DNA of 50,417 bases from Flavobacteriaceae bacterium. Lineage in GTDB: Bacteria > Bacteroidota > Bacteroidia > Flavobacteriales > Flavobacteriaceae. Below the pieces are notes generated by a model. The model saw nothing but the letters and a program-made list of their open reading frames with translations. It was not told the DNA's origin and ran no database searches. This document shows positions 1-7,562 of the stretch, piece after piece; the stretch's first letter is position 1; the number at the start of each line of letters is the position of its first letter. The stretch covers positions 1-50,417 of the forward strand of contig JAESRX010000018.1 of NCBI GenBank assembly GCA_016764435.1, given 5' to 3'. The position numbers and the translations under genes are program-made.

Positions 1-87
1 ATCAAAAGATTACATTCAAGTTTAGGGTATTTATCACCACTTGAAATGGAAATAAAACTAAAAAAGGAAATTAAAAAAGTGGCTTAG
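1..87 (+). CDS. IS3-family transposase OrfB, C-terminal fragment (cut by window edge)
   Basis: An open frame from base 1 to a TAG at 85-87 encodes 28 residues including RLHSSLGYLSPLEME. This is the typical C-terminal end of IS3-family (rve integrase core) transposases, where an R-(L)H-S-S-L-G-Y-xS-P-x-E-(FY) motif closes the DDE domain. The rest of the element lies outside the window, so it cannot be judged whether the IS is intact. The stop is followed at once by TAA. The motif match is strong although the fragment is very short. Confidence 0.8.
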   Translation: MKRLHSSLGYLSPLEMEIKLKKEIKKVA

Positions 88-118
88 TAAAATAGTCACC
101 TATTTATTAGGAACTCCA
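88..118 (+). mobile_element. Probable right end of the IS3-family element
   Basis: The 31 bases after the transposase stop should hold the right terminal inverted repeat. IS3-family elements usually end in CA, and the stretch ending ...GGAACTCCA at about 118 is a plausible terminus. The left end is outside the window, so neither the repeat nor a target-site duplication can be checked. The exact boundary is an inference. Confidence 0.35.
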
Positions 119-235
119 TGTCTAAATGTAATGTGGGTTTCGTTCTAAAAAAAAAGCCATGCTTTTAACGAATACTGCTAACTATTTTGATTTGGTTTAG
201 AAAAAAAAGATAAAAGCATTTGACTAATTGCATGC

Positions 236-255
236 TAGAAAGTCTGTACTTTCTA
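236..255. repeat. Short inverted repeat (8-bp stem, 4-nt loop)
   Basis: TAGAAAGT and ACTTTCTA form a perfect 8-bp stem around CTGT. It lies in the 221-bp spacer between the IS end and the small gene at 309. No T-run follows on the plus strand, so it is not a standard intrinsic terminator. It could be a transcript structure or a relic of a mobile-element junction. Confidence 0.35.
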
Positions 256-308
256 ATCCGCACTGTGCTTATTCAAGCGTTATCAATAATTAACGAAAAC
301 CTATAAAA

Positions 309-641
309 ATGAATAAAAGAACAATCGAAATTAATAGAATCAAACAGTATGCTAATAAAGCAAGAGTAATTGGAATCTATATAAACGACAAAAAAGTGGG
401 TACTATTGGAGATGGAGAAACGAAAATATTTGAAGTTGATTCTGATGAATACGAAATTTACGCCAAAATAGATTGGTGCAAAACCAAGCCTGTAAAAATT
501 AATACCAAAGAAAATGAATTGACAAAGTTTGAGTTAGGCTCAAATCTTTCTGGTTGGCGATTATTGATAGCAATTTATTATATAACCTTTAATACTTCGG
601 AATATTTATATTTAAAAAGGAAATTAAAATACAACAACTAA
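309..641 (+). CDS. Small hypothetical membrane-associated protein
   Basis: This 110-residue protein is not a named family to me. Residues about 18-75 look like a small beta-rich module (IYINDKKVGTIGDGETKIFEV, then YEIYAKIDWCKTKPVKI), resembling the PEGA-like extension modules of small uncharacterised bacterial proteins. The stretch about 82-100 is hydrophobic and aromatic and may be one membrane segment, followed by a basic tail. It sits alone in an accessory-looking region: an IS3 remnant lies upstream and about 740 bp without genes lie downstream. The frame is clean and preceded by an A-rich leader, which supports a real gene. Confidence 0.6.
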   Translation: MNKRTIEINRIKQYANKARVIGIYINDKKVGTIGDGETKIFEVDSDEYEIYAKIDWCKTKPVKINTKENELTKFELGSNLSGWRLLIAIYYITFNTSEYLYLKRKLKYNN

Positions 642-986
642 ATGTTTGCGCGGTATGTAAGACAAAGTGCTAATATAGTGTTGATTTTTTCCGTCAAAAG
701 ATGATGTTATACTGGATTTCGTGCAGTTAATTTAGAGACTATTGACAATTGATCTCAATATATTGTAATTGTTTTAGATCAGTTGCTCTTATTCAATTTC
801 ACAGGGATCGGTTTGACTATTTTTAGGTGCTGATTGTTGTTGACTAGCATTGTTTAGTGAAACGTCCCTGAAAATTCACATCTACTCATAGCTTTATTTT
901 TTAAATTAAGAACATTCATGTATTTGAAGATTTAGGGCTTATCTCATTTCTGATGTTTCACATACTTACATCTTGTTTCTATGTTT
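642..986. other. Gene-poor spacer, no recognisable feature
   Basis: AT-rich sequence with stops in all frames and no protein, tRNA or clear repeat that I can recognise. With the IS3 remnant upstream it looks like an accessory or eroded region. Confidence 0.5.
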
Positions 987-1078
987 GCGTTAGGGATAGT
1001 AGCGGTTACCCTGCAACTTTTTTTTCTTCTAAAAAAGTGAAGCGTAGTAGCGAATAGCCCGACCCTTGGGTAACGCCC
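987..1078 (+). ncRNA. Flavo-1-like conserved intergenic RNA element
   Basis: The plus strand reads GCGTTAGGGATAGTAGCGG near the 5' end, a CTTTTTT/AAAAAAG-closed inner hairpin around 1017-1037, then GTAGCGAATAGCCCGACCC and a closing TAACGC at 1071-1076. The outer ends pair (GCGTTA at 987-992 with TAACGC). The pattern of GATAGnAGCGG, a central stem and AGCGnATAGC recurs in intergenic DNA of flavobacteria and resembles, from memory, the Flavo-1 motif, whose function is unknown. A covariance-model search against Rfam would settle it. Family naming is from memory; the two-fold structure is seen directly. Confidence 0.55.
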
Positions 1079-1348
1079 AAATTAGTTTAATTAGTATTGG
1101 TGTTTCTGAGCTTGGTATTGAGTATTTGTCCTCTATTATTAATTTAATTGGAGGCGTTGAAGTAAACTGTTGGTACGAATTGTAATTTATCCTTTGCCTT
1201 TAGCTCGTGCATGCATAACAGTTTATTTTATTTTTGAGAGATGGTAGGCTGTGTCTTTACTCAGCGTGTGTACGTAGATATAGTGTTTGTAATTATGTTA
1301 TTTTACAAGGGGTTTAAAATAGAAGAAGGGATTTCTAAAAACAAGAAA
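1079..1348. other. Gene-poor spacer, no recognisable feature
   Basis: About 270 bp of AT-rich sequence between the Flavo-1-like element and the tmRNA terminator. No frame longer than a few dozen codons and no recognisable motif. Confidence 0.45.
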
Positions 1349-1375
1349 CCCTCACAAATATTAAATTTGTGAGGG
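1349..1375 (-). terminator. Intrinsic terminator of ssrA
   Basis: CCCTCACAAAT (1349-1359) and ATTTGTGAGGG (1365-1375) form a perfect 11-bp stem with a 5-nt loop. On the minus strand the stem is followed by a T-rich tract (TTTCTTGTTTTT). It lies 8 bases past the tmRNA 3' end, the expected place. Confidence 0.85.
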
Positions 1376-1382
1376 TGTTTAG

Positions 1383-1773
1383 TGGAGACGCCGGGAATCG
1401 AACCCGGGTCCAAACAAGTTGCCAAAAAGCCTTCTACATGTTTAGTTTTTTCTTAATTTTCGACTTAGAGCTGATTAAAAACAATCCACAAAAAGCTTAT
1501 TCTCTTAAGTTTCAAAAAGTAATCGAGATGCTTACCTTTCTATGTTAACATTTACGATGCCTCTATATTGAACGCCGCTAACCAAGGCTTTCATGAGACA
1601 TTTAGCTTGTGCACCTTGTGCACCGAGGCTCATCCTACTGTAATTCGGATTAAGCAGCCAAAGCGTAGTTATCTTCGCCGTGTAAAAAATTGAAATTGAG
1701 ATTTACGAGTGCTATTTCATTACTCGACATGCTTACATATTAACTAATCTCGCTGTCAAAACCAGTCGTCCCC
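1383..1773 (-). ncRNA. ssrA: Transfer-messenger RNA (tmRNA)
   Basis: This RNA rescues stalled ribosomes by trans-translation with SmpB. Read on the minus strand, the 5' end is GGGGACGACTGGTTTTGACA and the 3' end is a T-arm and acceptor (GGGTTCGATTCCCGGCGTCTCCA). GGGGACG pairs with CGTCTCC to make the 7-bp acceptor stem. The terminal CCA is not fully encoded, because the genome reads A then CT. The tag reading frame lies at 1650-1679 and encodes GEDNYALAA followed by TAA. The ALAA end is the usual protease-recognition tail. Length is about 391 nt, normal for a one-piece tmRNA. A -7-like box lies about 40 bp upstream and a hairpin terminator follows. No neighbouring gene is co-directional. Confidence 0.96.
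1650..1679 (-). other. tmRNA proteolysis-tag reading frame (GEDNYALAA)
   Basis: The codons GGC GAA GAT AAC TAC GCT TTG GCT GCT TAA on the minus strand give a 9-residue tag starting with a Gly resume codon. Flavobacterial tags known to me are of the GENNYALAA type, so Asp at position 3 is a small variation. Confidence 0.85.
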
Positions 1774-1813
1774 ATTTTGTAAATGATCTTGTTCCTTGTG
1801 TTATCAAGGAGTG

Positions 1814-1821
1814 CAAAAGTA
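1814..1821 (-). promoter_or_regulatory. Candidate -7 box for ssrA
   Basis: The minus strand reads TACTTTTG, matching the Bacteroidota TAnnTTTG consensus, 41 bp upstream of the mature tmRNA 5' end. A TTG-type -33 box at the usual 19-nt spacing is not evident, so the call rests on the -7 box alone. Confidence 0.45.
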
Positions 1822-2023
1822 CTAAAAAAACTGATACAATTATAAATTTGTGAGTTTCTTTATTTTCAGATATATTAGCACAATATTTATACCAAAACGA
1901 CTGTATTTTTATTAAAACGCATCGTTTTGTTTAATTCTCTGTATAGTAAGGGCTTAATGTGGGTCTAACTGAATTATCCTCTTTATAAAGGTATAAATTT
2001 CATCCTTAAACCATCATGTATTT

Positions 2024-3235
2024 ATGAAAATAGGCATCATCAAAGAAAGAAAATCACCACCAGATAGGCGTGTAGTATTATCTCCTGAAAAATGTAAAGA
2101 ATTATTGCAGGCGTTTCCTGATTTGGAAATTGTAGTAGAGAGTTCTGATTCACGTGCTTTTTCTGATAAATCGTATGCTGATTTAGGGATTACAGTGGTT
2201 ACTAATGTTGATGATTGTGATGTGTTATTAGGGGTGAAAGAAGTGCCTTTAGATGCTTTAATTCCGAATAAAAAGTATTTTTTCTTTTCGCATACTATTA
2301 AAAAGCAGTCCTATAATAGGGAGTTATTAAAGGGAATATTAAAGCGAGGTATTGAATTATATGATCATGAGGTGATCACCAATAAAAATGGGCAACGCCT
2401 GGTTGCTTTTGGAAGGTACGCGGGTATTGTTGGGGCCTATAATGGAATTAGAACTTATGGTTTAAAATTTGATTTATTTGCATTGCCGAAGGCTACTACA
2501 TTAAATAGTCAGCAGGAATTAATTGCTGCATTAACGCTGATAAAAGATAAATTACAACGGGCAAAAATAGTATTGACAGGAACGGGCCGTGTAGGGAATG
2601 GTGCGAAGGAAATGTTAAAAGGTATGGGGATGAAAGAGGTCTCTGTAGAAGACTATTTAAATACTGTATTTTCAGTGCCAGTTTATGCTCAAATAGATGT
2701 AATGGATTATAATAGGCGAAAAGATGGGGGAGCGTCAAGTAAGCAAGATTTTTATAGTAATCCAACTGCGTATGAAAGTGATTTTATGCGTTTTGCCAAA
2801 GTAACCGACTTGTACATCGCAGGACATTTTTTTGGTGAAGGAGCTCCTTATATTTTCACGAGAGATGATGCTAAATCACCTGATTTTAACATTAAGGTAG
2901 TTGCAGATATTAGTTGTGATATCGATGGACCAGTGGCTTCAACGATTAGACCCTCTATTATAGCAGAACCTATTTATGGTTATTTACCGATGTCAGAGCA
3001 AGAGGTCTATTTTAAAAATGATGATGCAATTGCTGTCATGGCGGTAGATAATCTACCCTGTGAATTACCTATCGATGCTTCTGAGGGGTTTGGAACTAGT
3101 TTTGCAACCCATGTGATTCCTGCATTTTTCAACAATGATATAGACGGTGTTTTGAACCGTGCATGTATGACCAAGGACGGGAAGCTAACAGAGCGTTTTT
3201 CGTATTTGAAAGATTTTGTAGCAGGAAGAGAATGA
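2024..3235 (+). CDS. Saccharopine dehydrogenase-like NAD(P)-dependent oxidoreductase (AlaDH/PNT-type N-terminus)
   Basis: This 403-residue protein begins MKIGIIKERKSPPDRRVVLSP, typical of the alanine dehydrogenase / transhydrogenase N-terminal domain shared with LYS1-type saccharopine dehydrogenases. FSHTIKKQ (about 88-95) and ELYDHE (about 111-116) match the conserved substrate-site stretches of lysine-forming saccharopine dehydrogenases. GTGRVG at 186-191 is the Rossmann dinucleotide-binding loop, and the C-terminal part carries VVADISCDIDGP. The expected chemistry is reversible NAD-linked oxidation of an amino acid or opine-type secondary amine in the cytoplasm. Whether the substrate is saccharopine, alanine or another amine cannot be told. 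The stop overlaps the start of the next gene, suggesting co-transcription. Confidence 0.8.
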   Translation: MKIGIIKERKSPPDRRVVLSPEKCKELLQAFPDLEIVVESSDSRAFSDKSYADLGITVVTNVDDCDVLLGVKEVPLDALIPNKKYFFFSHTIKKQSYNRELLKGILKRGIELYDHEVITNKNGQRLVAFGRYAGIVGAYNGIRTYGLKFDLFALPKATTLNSQQELIAALTLIKDKLQRAKIVLTGTGRVGNGAKEMLKGMGMKEVSVEDYLNTVFSVPVYAQIDVMDYNRRKDGGASSKQDFYSNPTAYESDFMRFAKVTDLYIAGHFFGEGAPYIFTRDDAKSPDFNIKVVADISCDIDGPVASTIRPSIIAEPIYGYLPMSEQEVYFKNDDAIAVMAVDNLPCELPIDASEGFGTSFATHVIPAFFNNDIDGVLNRACMTKDGKLTERFSYLKDFVAGRE

Positions 3236-3450
3236 ATGTAACGCCTAGTTTTAGTTTAGAGGATGTAGCAAAAGCGATCATGCCTTTTGGTAAATATAAA
3301 GGCAGGTTTTTAATAAACCTACCAGAACATTATATTGTTTGGTATAGAAATAAAGGGTTTCCAAAAGGAAAACTGGGAGATATGATGGGCTTGGTTTATG
3401 AGTTACAATTAAATGGATTGGAACATTTAGTCCACCGATTAATGAAATAA
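3232..3450 (+). CDS. DUF3820 family protein
   Basis: This 72-residue protein (MNVTPSFSLEDVAKAIMPFG...) carries the DUF3820 signature: MPFGKYKGR near residues 17-25, then INLPEHYIVWYRNKGFPKGKLG. Members are small cytoplasmic proteins of unknown role. The frame is open upstream to 3163, but the ATG at 3232 overlaps the TGA of the preceding gene (ATGA) and begins where family similarity begins, so I choose it. It is probably co-transcribed with the dehydrogenase and followed by a clear terminator. Confidence 0.8.
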   Translation: MNVTPSFSLEDVAKAIMPFGKYKGRFLINLPEHYIVWYRNKGFPKGKLGDMMGLVYELQLNGLEHLVHRLMK

Positions 3451-3470
3451 ATACAGTGCTTTTTATAGAA

Positions 3471-3515
3471 CGTAGGACTGTGAAATAATTATTTTTCAGT
3501 CTTACGTTTTTTTTT
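3471..3515 (+). terminator. Intrinsic terminator after the DUF3820 gene
   Basis: CGTAGGACTGTGAAATAA pairs with TTATTTTTCAGTCTTACG apart from wobbles, and is followed directly by nine T residues on the plus strand. Confidence 0.85.
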
Positions 3516-3737
3516 GCGATCCCATGATGATTTTTTATCTAATAGTATGCCATGTTTATCATTATAATTTAATTTATAAGATTGATGTGTGACAAAGCAA
3601 GTGAATATCAGGGAATTCTCCTATTTAAAACTTTTCAACAATAATTGTTATTAACTAATTGATCTTTGCTGCCGCTTCATCTCTTTTATTTTCTACTTTT
3701 AATAACGAAAAAATTCACTAAAAATAAATCTTAAACA

Positions 3738-6287
3738 ATGGAGAATCAGCTAGTTTTGGAAAAGGTATACACGCGCGAGGAAGTGTTGAAATCATCATTG
3801 CGCTATTTTGATAGCGATGAGTTGGCAGCAACTACATGGATGAATAAATATGCGATCAAAAATAAGGAAGGAGCCTTTTTAGAAAGTACTCCAAATGATA
3901 TGCATGCCCGTATGGCAAAGGAATTCGCTAGGATAGAAGCAAATTACGATGCCACAGAAACTGCGACTGAAGGTTTATCTGACTACGGTAAAAACCGTAA
4001 AAAATTAAGTGAAGATGTTATTTTTGATTTATTCAAGGATTTTAAATACATCATCCCACAGGGGAGCGTTATGTCTTCGTTGGGCGATAAAAACACCATT
4101 GCTTCTTTATCTAACTGTGTGGTAATCCCACCAGTATTGGATTCTTATGGAGGTATTTTTTATACAGATCAGCAGATGGCTCAATTGTTTAAGAGGCGTT
4201 GCGGTGTTGGGGTAGACTTATCTAATTTAAGACCTAATGGTGCCACGGTGTCTAATTCTGCGGGAACGACTTCAGGAGCCGTTTCTTTTATGAATCGATT
4301 TTCAAATACAACGAGGGAAGTTGCACAGAATGGACGTAGAGGAGCACTTATGTTAACTATGGATATTGCGCATCCAGATATTGAAGAATTTATAAAAATT
4401 AAACAAGACCTTACTAAAGTAACTGGGGCTAATATTTCTATCAGAATTTCTGATGAATTTATGAAAGCGGTGGTAAGTGATACTGATTTTACCTTACGTT
4501 TTCCTATTGATAGTTCTGATCCAGAATTTTCAAAAGTTATACAGGCAAAAAATCTCTGGGAAACCATTATTAAATGTGCACATAATACTGCAGAACCTGG
4601 ATTGATTTTTTGGGATCGTCAGCATTATTATTCAACATCTTCTTTATACCCTGGGTTTAAGAATGATTCTACGAATCCTTGTTCGGAAATTGCCATGCAA
4701 GGTGGAGATAGTTGTCGTTTAATCGCGGTCAACTTATTTAGTTTTGTAATAGATCCATTTACTAAAAAAGCAAGGTTCGATTATAAGAAATTATACGAAG
4801 TAGTATATGATACACAGCGTTTAATGGATGATTTAGTAGATCTAGAACTGGAAGCTGTCGCAAAGATATTTAATAAGATCAATAACGATCAGGAGCCAGA
4901 TGATATTAAAAAGATTGAAAATGATACGTGGAAACTATTAGCAGAAACTGGTAAAACAGGACGTAGAACTGGTTTAGGGTTTACGGCTTTAGCAGATACT
5001 GTAGCTGCTTTAGGTTTGAAATTTGATACGGATGAAGCCATTTCTATGGTAGATGAAATAATGAAAGCTAAGTTAGCTGGTGAGTTTGATAGTAGTATAG
5101 ACATGGCTATTGAACGTGGGAAATTTAAAGTTTTTGATCGAAAAATAGAAGATCAGTCGGAATTTATACAAATGTTAGCAACGGATTTTCCTGCAATCTA
5201 TAAAAGAATGATGATTTATGGACGTCGTAATATATCTATTAGTACAGTAGCTCCTACGGGTTCATTGAGCATGTTAGCGCAGGTTTCTTCAGGAATAGAG
5301 CCGGTGTTTTTATTGAGTTATAAAAGACGTAGAAAAGTAAATAAAGATGATACAAATGCGAAGGTGGCTTATGTCGATGATATGGGGGATGCTTTTGAGG
5401 AATTCGATGTGTACCATGCCAAGTTAAAAACATGGATGGATGCAACAGGAGAAACGGATGTGACAAAAAGTCCATATGCAGGATCTACGGCTCCAGAAAT
5501 AGATTGGAAAAAGCGTATTAAAATGCAAGCGTTGGTTCAGAAGTATACTACACACTCTATTAGTTCTACTATTAATTTAGCCAGTGATGTTACGACGGAT
5601 TTGGTAAGTGATATTTATATCGAATCTTGGAAAAAAGGTGTGAAAGGAATTACGGTATACCGTGATGGTTCTAGGTCGGGTATTTTAGTGTCTAATGATA
5701 CTAAAACTGAAAAGGAATCTGATGATTGTTTTGAACAAACAAAGTTTCCTAAGCGTCCAAGAAAATTAGAAGCTAGGGTGGTTCGTTTTCAAAATGATTA
5801 TGAAAAATGGGTGGCTGTTGTAGGCGTGTTAGAAGGACGTCCCTACGAAATTTTTACTGGGAAAGTTGATGATTCTTTCGTGTTACCTACGAACTTAGAT
5901 AAAGGATGGATTATTAAAAACAGGGAGGATAATGGGGATGCTCGTTACGATTTTCAATACGAGGTTAAAAATGGCTATAAAGTTACCATGGAAGGTTTAT
6001 CGCGTTCTTTTGATAAAGAATATTGGAACTACGCCAAATTGATTTCTGGAATTATTCGCCATGGAATGCCAATGGCTTATGTGGTGGAATTAGTTCAGAA
6101 CTTGAATTTTGATAGTGATAATATCAACACATGGAAAAACGGAGTGGCGCGTACCTTAAAGCAATTTGTGCCGGATGGAACCGTAGCTGCGGATAAAAAA
6201 TGTGGTGAATGTGGAGATCCAGATGGATTAATTTACGAAGAAGGCTGTTTAATTTGCAAAAGCTGTGGAAATAGTAAATGTGGATAA
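3738..6287 (+). CDS. nrdJ: Adenosylcobalamin-dependent (class II) ribonucleotide reductase
   Basis: This enzyme makes deoxyribonucleotides using a thiyl radical generated by coenzyme B12, independently of oxygen. The 849-residue protein shows ATTWMNKYAI and ESTPNDMHAR near the N-terminus and SNCVVIPP with Cys127. NPCSEI at 313-318 carries the radical cysteine Cys315 flanked by Asn313 and Glu317. Cys326 lies 11 residues later, the spacing of the second redox cysteine in class II enzymes. The C-terminus is a Cys-rich ribbon (CGECGDPDG...CLICKSCG, about 825-848) of the kind that shuttles reducing power or binds zinc. The start ATG follows AAACA. No nrdAB genes and no recognisable cobalamin riboswitch lie nearby. 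It is flanked by terminators on both sides, so it is monocistronic. Confidence 0.95.
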   Translation: MENQLVLEKVYTREEVLKSSLRYFDSDELAATTWMNKYAIKNKEGAFLESTPNDMHARMAKEFARIEANYDATETATEGLSDYGKNRKKLSEDVIFDLFKDFKYIIPQGSVMSSLGDKNTIASLSNCVVIPPVLDSYGGIFYTDQQMAQLFKRRCGVGVDLSNLRPNGATVSNSAGTTSGAVSFMNRFSNTTREVAQNGRRGALMLTMDIAHPDIEEFIKIKQDLTKVTGANISIRISDEFMKAVVSDTDFTLRFPIDSSDPEFSKVIQAKNLWETIIKCAHNTAEPGLIFWDRQHYYSTSSLYPGFKNDSTNPCSEIAMQGGDSCRLIAVNLFSFVIDPFTKKARFDYKKLYEVVYDTQRLMDDLVDLELEAVAKIFNKINNDQEPDDIKKIENDTWKLLAETGKTGRRTGLGFTALADTVAALGLKFDTDEAISMVDEIMKAKLAGEFDSSIDMAIERGKFKVFDRKIEDQSEFIQMLATDFPAIYKRMMIYGRRNISISTVAPTGSLSMLAQVSSGIEPVFLLSYKRRRKVNKDDTNAKVAYVDDMGDAFEEFDVYHAKLKTWMDATGETDVTKSPYAGSTAPEIDWKKRIKMQALVQKYTTHSISSTINLASDVTTDLVSDIYIESWKKGVKGITVYRDGSRSGILVSNDTKTEKESDDCFEQTKFPKRPRKLEARVVRFQNDYEKWVAVVGVLEGRPYEIFTGKVDDSFVLPTNLDKGWIIKNREDNGDARYDFQYEVKNGYKVTMEGLSRSFDKEYWNYAKLISGIIRHGMPMAYVVELVQNLNFDSDNINTWKNGVARTLKQFVPDGTVAADKKCGECGDPDGLIYEEGCLICKSCGNSKCG

Positions 6288-6310
6288 AATCCATTGTATA
6301 GAATAGATTA

Positions 6311-6346
6311 AAGCTCGTTACTGTAAAAATAGTAACGAGCTTTTTT
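6311..6346 (+). terminator. Intrinsic terminator of nrdJ
   Basis: AAGCTCGTTACT and AGTAACGAGCTT form a 12-bp perfect stem around GTAAAAAT, followed by a T-run, 24 bp after the nrdJ stop. Confidence 0.9.
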
Positions 6347-6362
6347 ATGGCTATATTTAGCC

Positions 6363-6431
6363 ATGGAAAAGAATAAAAATAGAGGCGCTAAGTATTGTTT
6401 TTTATTGCTAGTTTTTGTGCAATTAAGTTGA
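6363..6431 (+). pseudogene. Displaced lipoprotein signal peptide of the following hydrolase gene (probable frameshift)
   Basis: ATG at 6363 opens a 22-codon frame, MEKNKNRGAKYCFLLLVFVQ then LS, ending at TGA 6429-6431. It has the basic n-region and hydrophobic core of a type II signal peptide. One extra C after 6430 would turn the TGA into TGC and join this frame to the downstream hydrolase frame as ...VFVQLSC-TSTKEP..., with a lipobox cysteine exactly at the joint. The natural product is therefore probably a lipoprotein whose gene carries a one-base deletion or a sequencing error here. Confidence 0.55.
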
Positions 6432-7282
6432 CTAGTACTAAAGAGCCGGTTTATAGTGAAACCTCGATGTATCAATTAATCGTTCCCAATAAATATAAGG
6501 AGGTTCTTATTTTGTATCCGAGTTTTGGAGGGACTACAGCTACTGTAAAAAAGAGTTCTCAATTGGTAGAGAAGGCATTGGATGCACAGATAGCTGTGAT
6601 TATTTTGAAGTGGAATTCCTACTTGTTTTTAAACCTACAGGAGCAGGAAGAAATAGGAAATCTTCTCTATACGATTTTGGAAAAGATGGATGCTGTTAAG
6701 AAGGATATTTACATCGGTGGCTTTTCTTCAGGGGGTAATTTAGCGATGCAGACAGGACGGTGTTTGACATCTATGCGACAGGCTGAGTTAGCCGTGAAAG
6801 GGGTGCTTATCGTTGATTCTCCACTTGATTTAGTACAGTTTTATCGTAATTGTCAAAAAATAATTAAAGATACGAACACTAGTGAAGCGCGTTATTTACT
6901 CCATTATTTAGAGCGTAAATTAGGGACTCCACAGCTAGGTTTAGAGCACTATAAAATATTTTCTCCTTGTATAAATGAGATTGATTATGTGGAGAACTGC
7001 AAATTTAAAAATACCGAATTGGTTTTTTATACGGAACCAGCGCGTGCATTTAAAAAGAAAAATTACAGTCAAGATTTTGAAGATACAAACAGTTTTCAAT
7101 TGCAATTATTATGGAAAACATTGAGTAATTTAGACTTTAAAGTCTCTTATATAGAAACTGTAAATAAAGGCTATAGAATTGGCGGTATACGTGCTCCTCA
7201 TTCTTGGTCTATTATAGATGTGGATGCCATTATTGGTTGGATTAAATATAAAAAGAAGCCTCCTTCAAATATACTAAAATAG
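6395..7282 (+). CDS. Alpha/beta hydrolase-fold protein, 5' end probably frameshifted
   Basis: The downstream frame encodes about 290 residues with an alpha/beta hydrolase core: VLILYPSFGGTT near the N-terminus (oxyanion-region strand) and YIGGFSSGGNLAM around residues 108-120, a G-x-S-x-G nucleophile elbow. RAPHSW near the end may supply the catalytic histidine. Substrate unknown; an esterase or lipase-like activity is the general expectation. The frame is open only back to 6392 and its first usable start is TTG at 6395 (the next in-frame Met is about residue 25), which is poor. Just upstream an ATG opens a lipoprotein signal peptide in another frame (see 6363-6431). It lies between the nrdJ terminator and a small membrane-protein gene. 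Confidence 0.65.
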   Translation: MFFIASFCAIKLTSTKEPVYSETSMYQLIVPNKYKEVLILYPSFGGTTATVKKSSQLVEKALDAQIAVIILKWNSYLFLNLQEQEEIGNLLYTILEKMDAVKKDIYIGGFSSGGNLAMQTGRCLTSMRQAELAVKGVLIVDSPLDLVQFYRNCQKIIKDTNTSEARYLLHYLERKLGTPQLGLEHYKIFSPCINEIDYVENCKFKNTELVFYTEPARAFKKKNYSQDFEDTNSFQLQLLWKTLSNLDFKVSYIETVNKGYRIGGIRAPHSWSIIDVDAIIGWIKYKKKPPSNILK

Positions 7283-7329
7283 GAGTAGAAGTGTTTTTAT
7301 TCTTCTGAAATTACACCTACTTTAGAGGC

Positions 7330-7518
7330 ATGAATAAAAAAATAATTCTTTATGCAGTTCTATTGCTTTTGAGTATTGGATTGTTATGGGTAGATTTAAT
7401 GGTGTTAGAGAACCTCGATAAAGGGTATTATATAAGAAAAATAACCTTAGCTTGTCTGATTGTCTCTAATGTGTTACAGTTAAAAAAGGAGCGTGATCGG
7501 GTAAAATCTATCTCATAA
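7330..7518 (+). CDS. Small hypothetical membrane protein
   Basis: A 62-residue protein with two predicted membrane helices (about residues 5-25 and 36-51) separated by a short polar loop, and a basic C-terminal tail (KKERDRVK). No family recognised. It starts 47 bp after the hydrolase gene on the same strand and ends just before a hairpin, which supports a real and perhaps co-transcribed gene. Confidence 0.5.
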   Translation: MNKKIILYAVLLLLSIGLLWVDLMVLENLDKGYYIRKITLACLIVSNVLQLKKERDRVKSIS

Positions 7519-7546
7519 AAATAGCCCCACAAGTGTAGGGCTATTT
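7519..7546. terminator. Bidirectional hairpin terminator between convergent genes
   Basis: AAATAGCCC and GGGCTATTT form a 9-bp stem around a 10-nt loop, lying between the end of the small plus-strand gene and the end of minus-strand kdsA. The A/T-rich stem base allows use in both directions. Confidence 0.7.
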
Positions 7547-7562
7547 ATGGTGTGTAGTGGTC

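Noticed and set aside
240-310. Integron attC-like site before the small accessory gene
   Set aside because: GCGTTATC resembles a core-site half, but no matching partner site or attC fold is evident around the gene.
3517-3737. Possible cobalamin riboswitch upstream of nrdJ
   Set aside because: No B12-box-like conserved core could be found by eye; not called.
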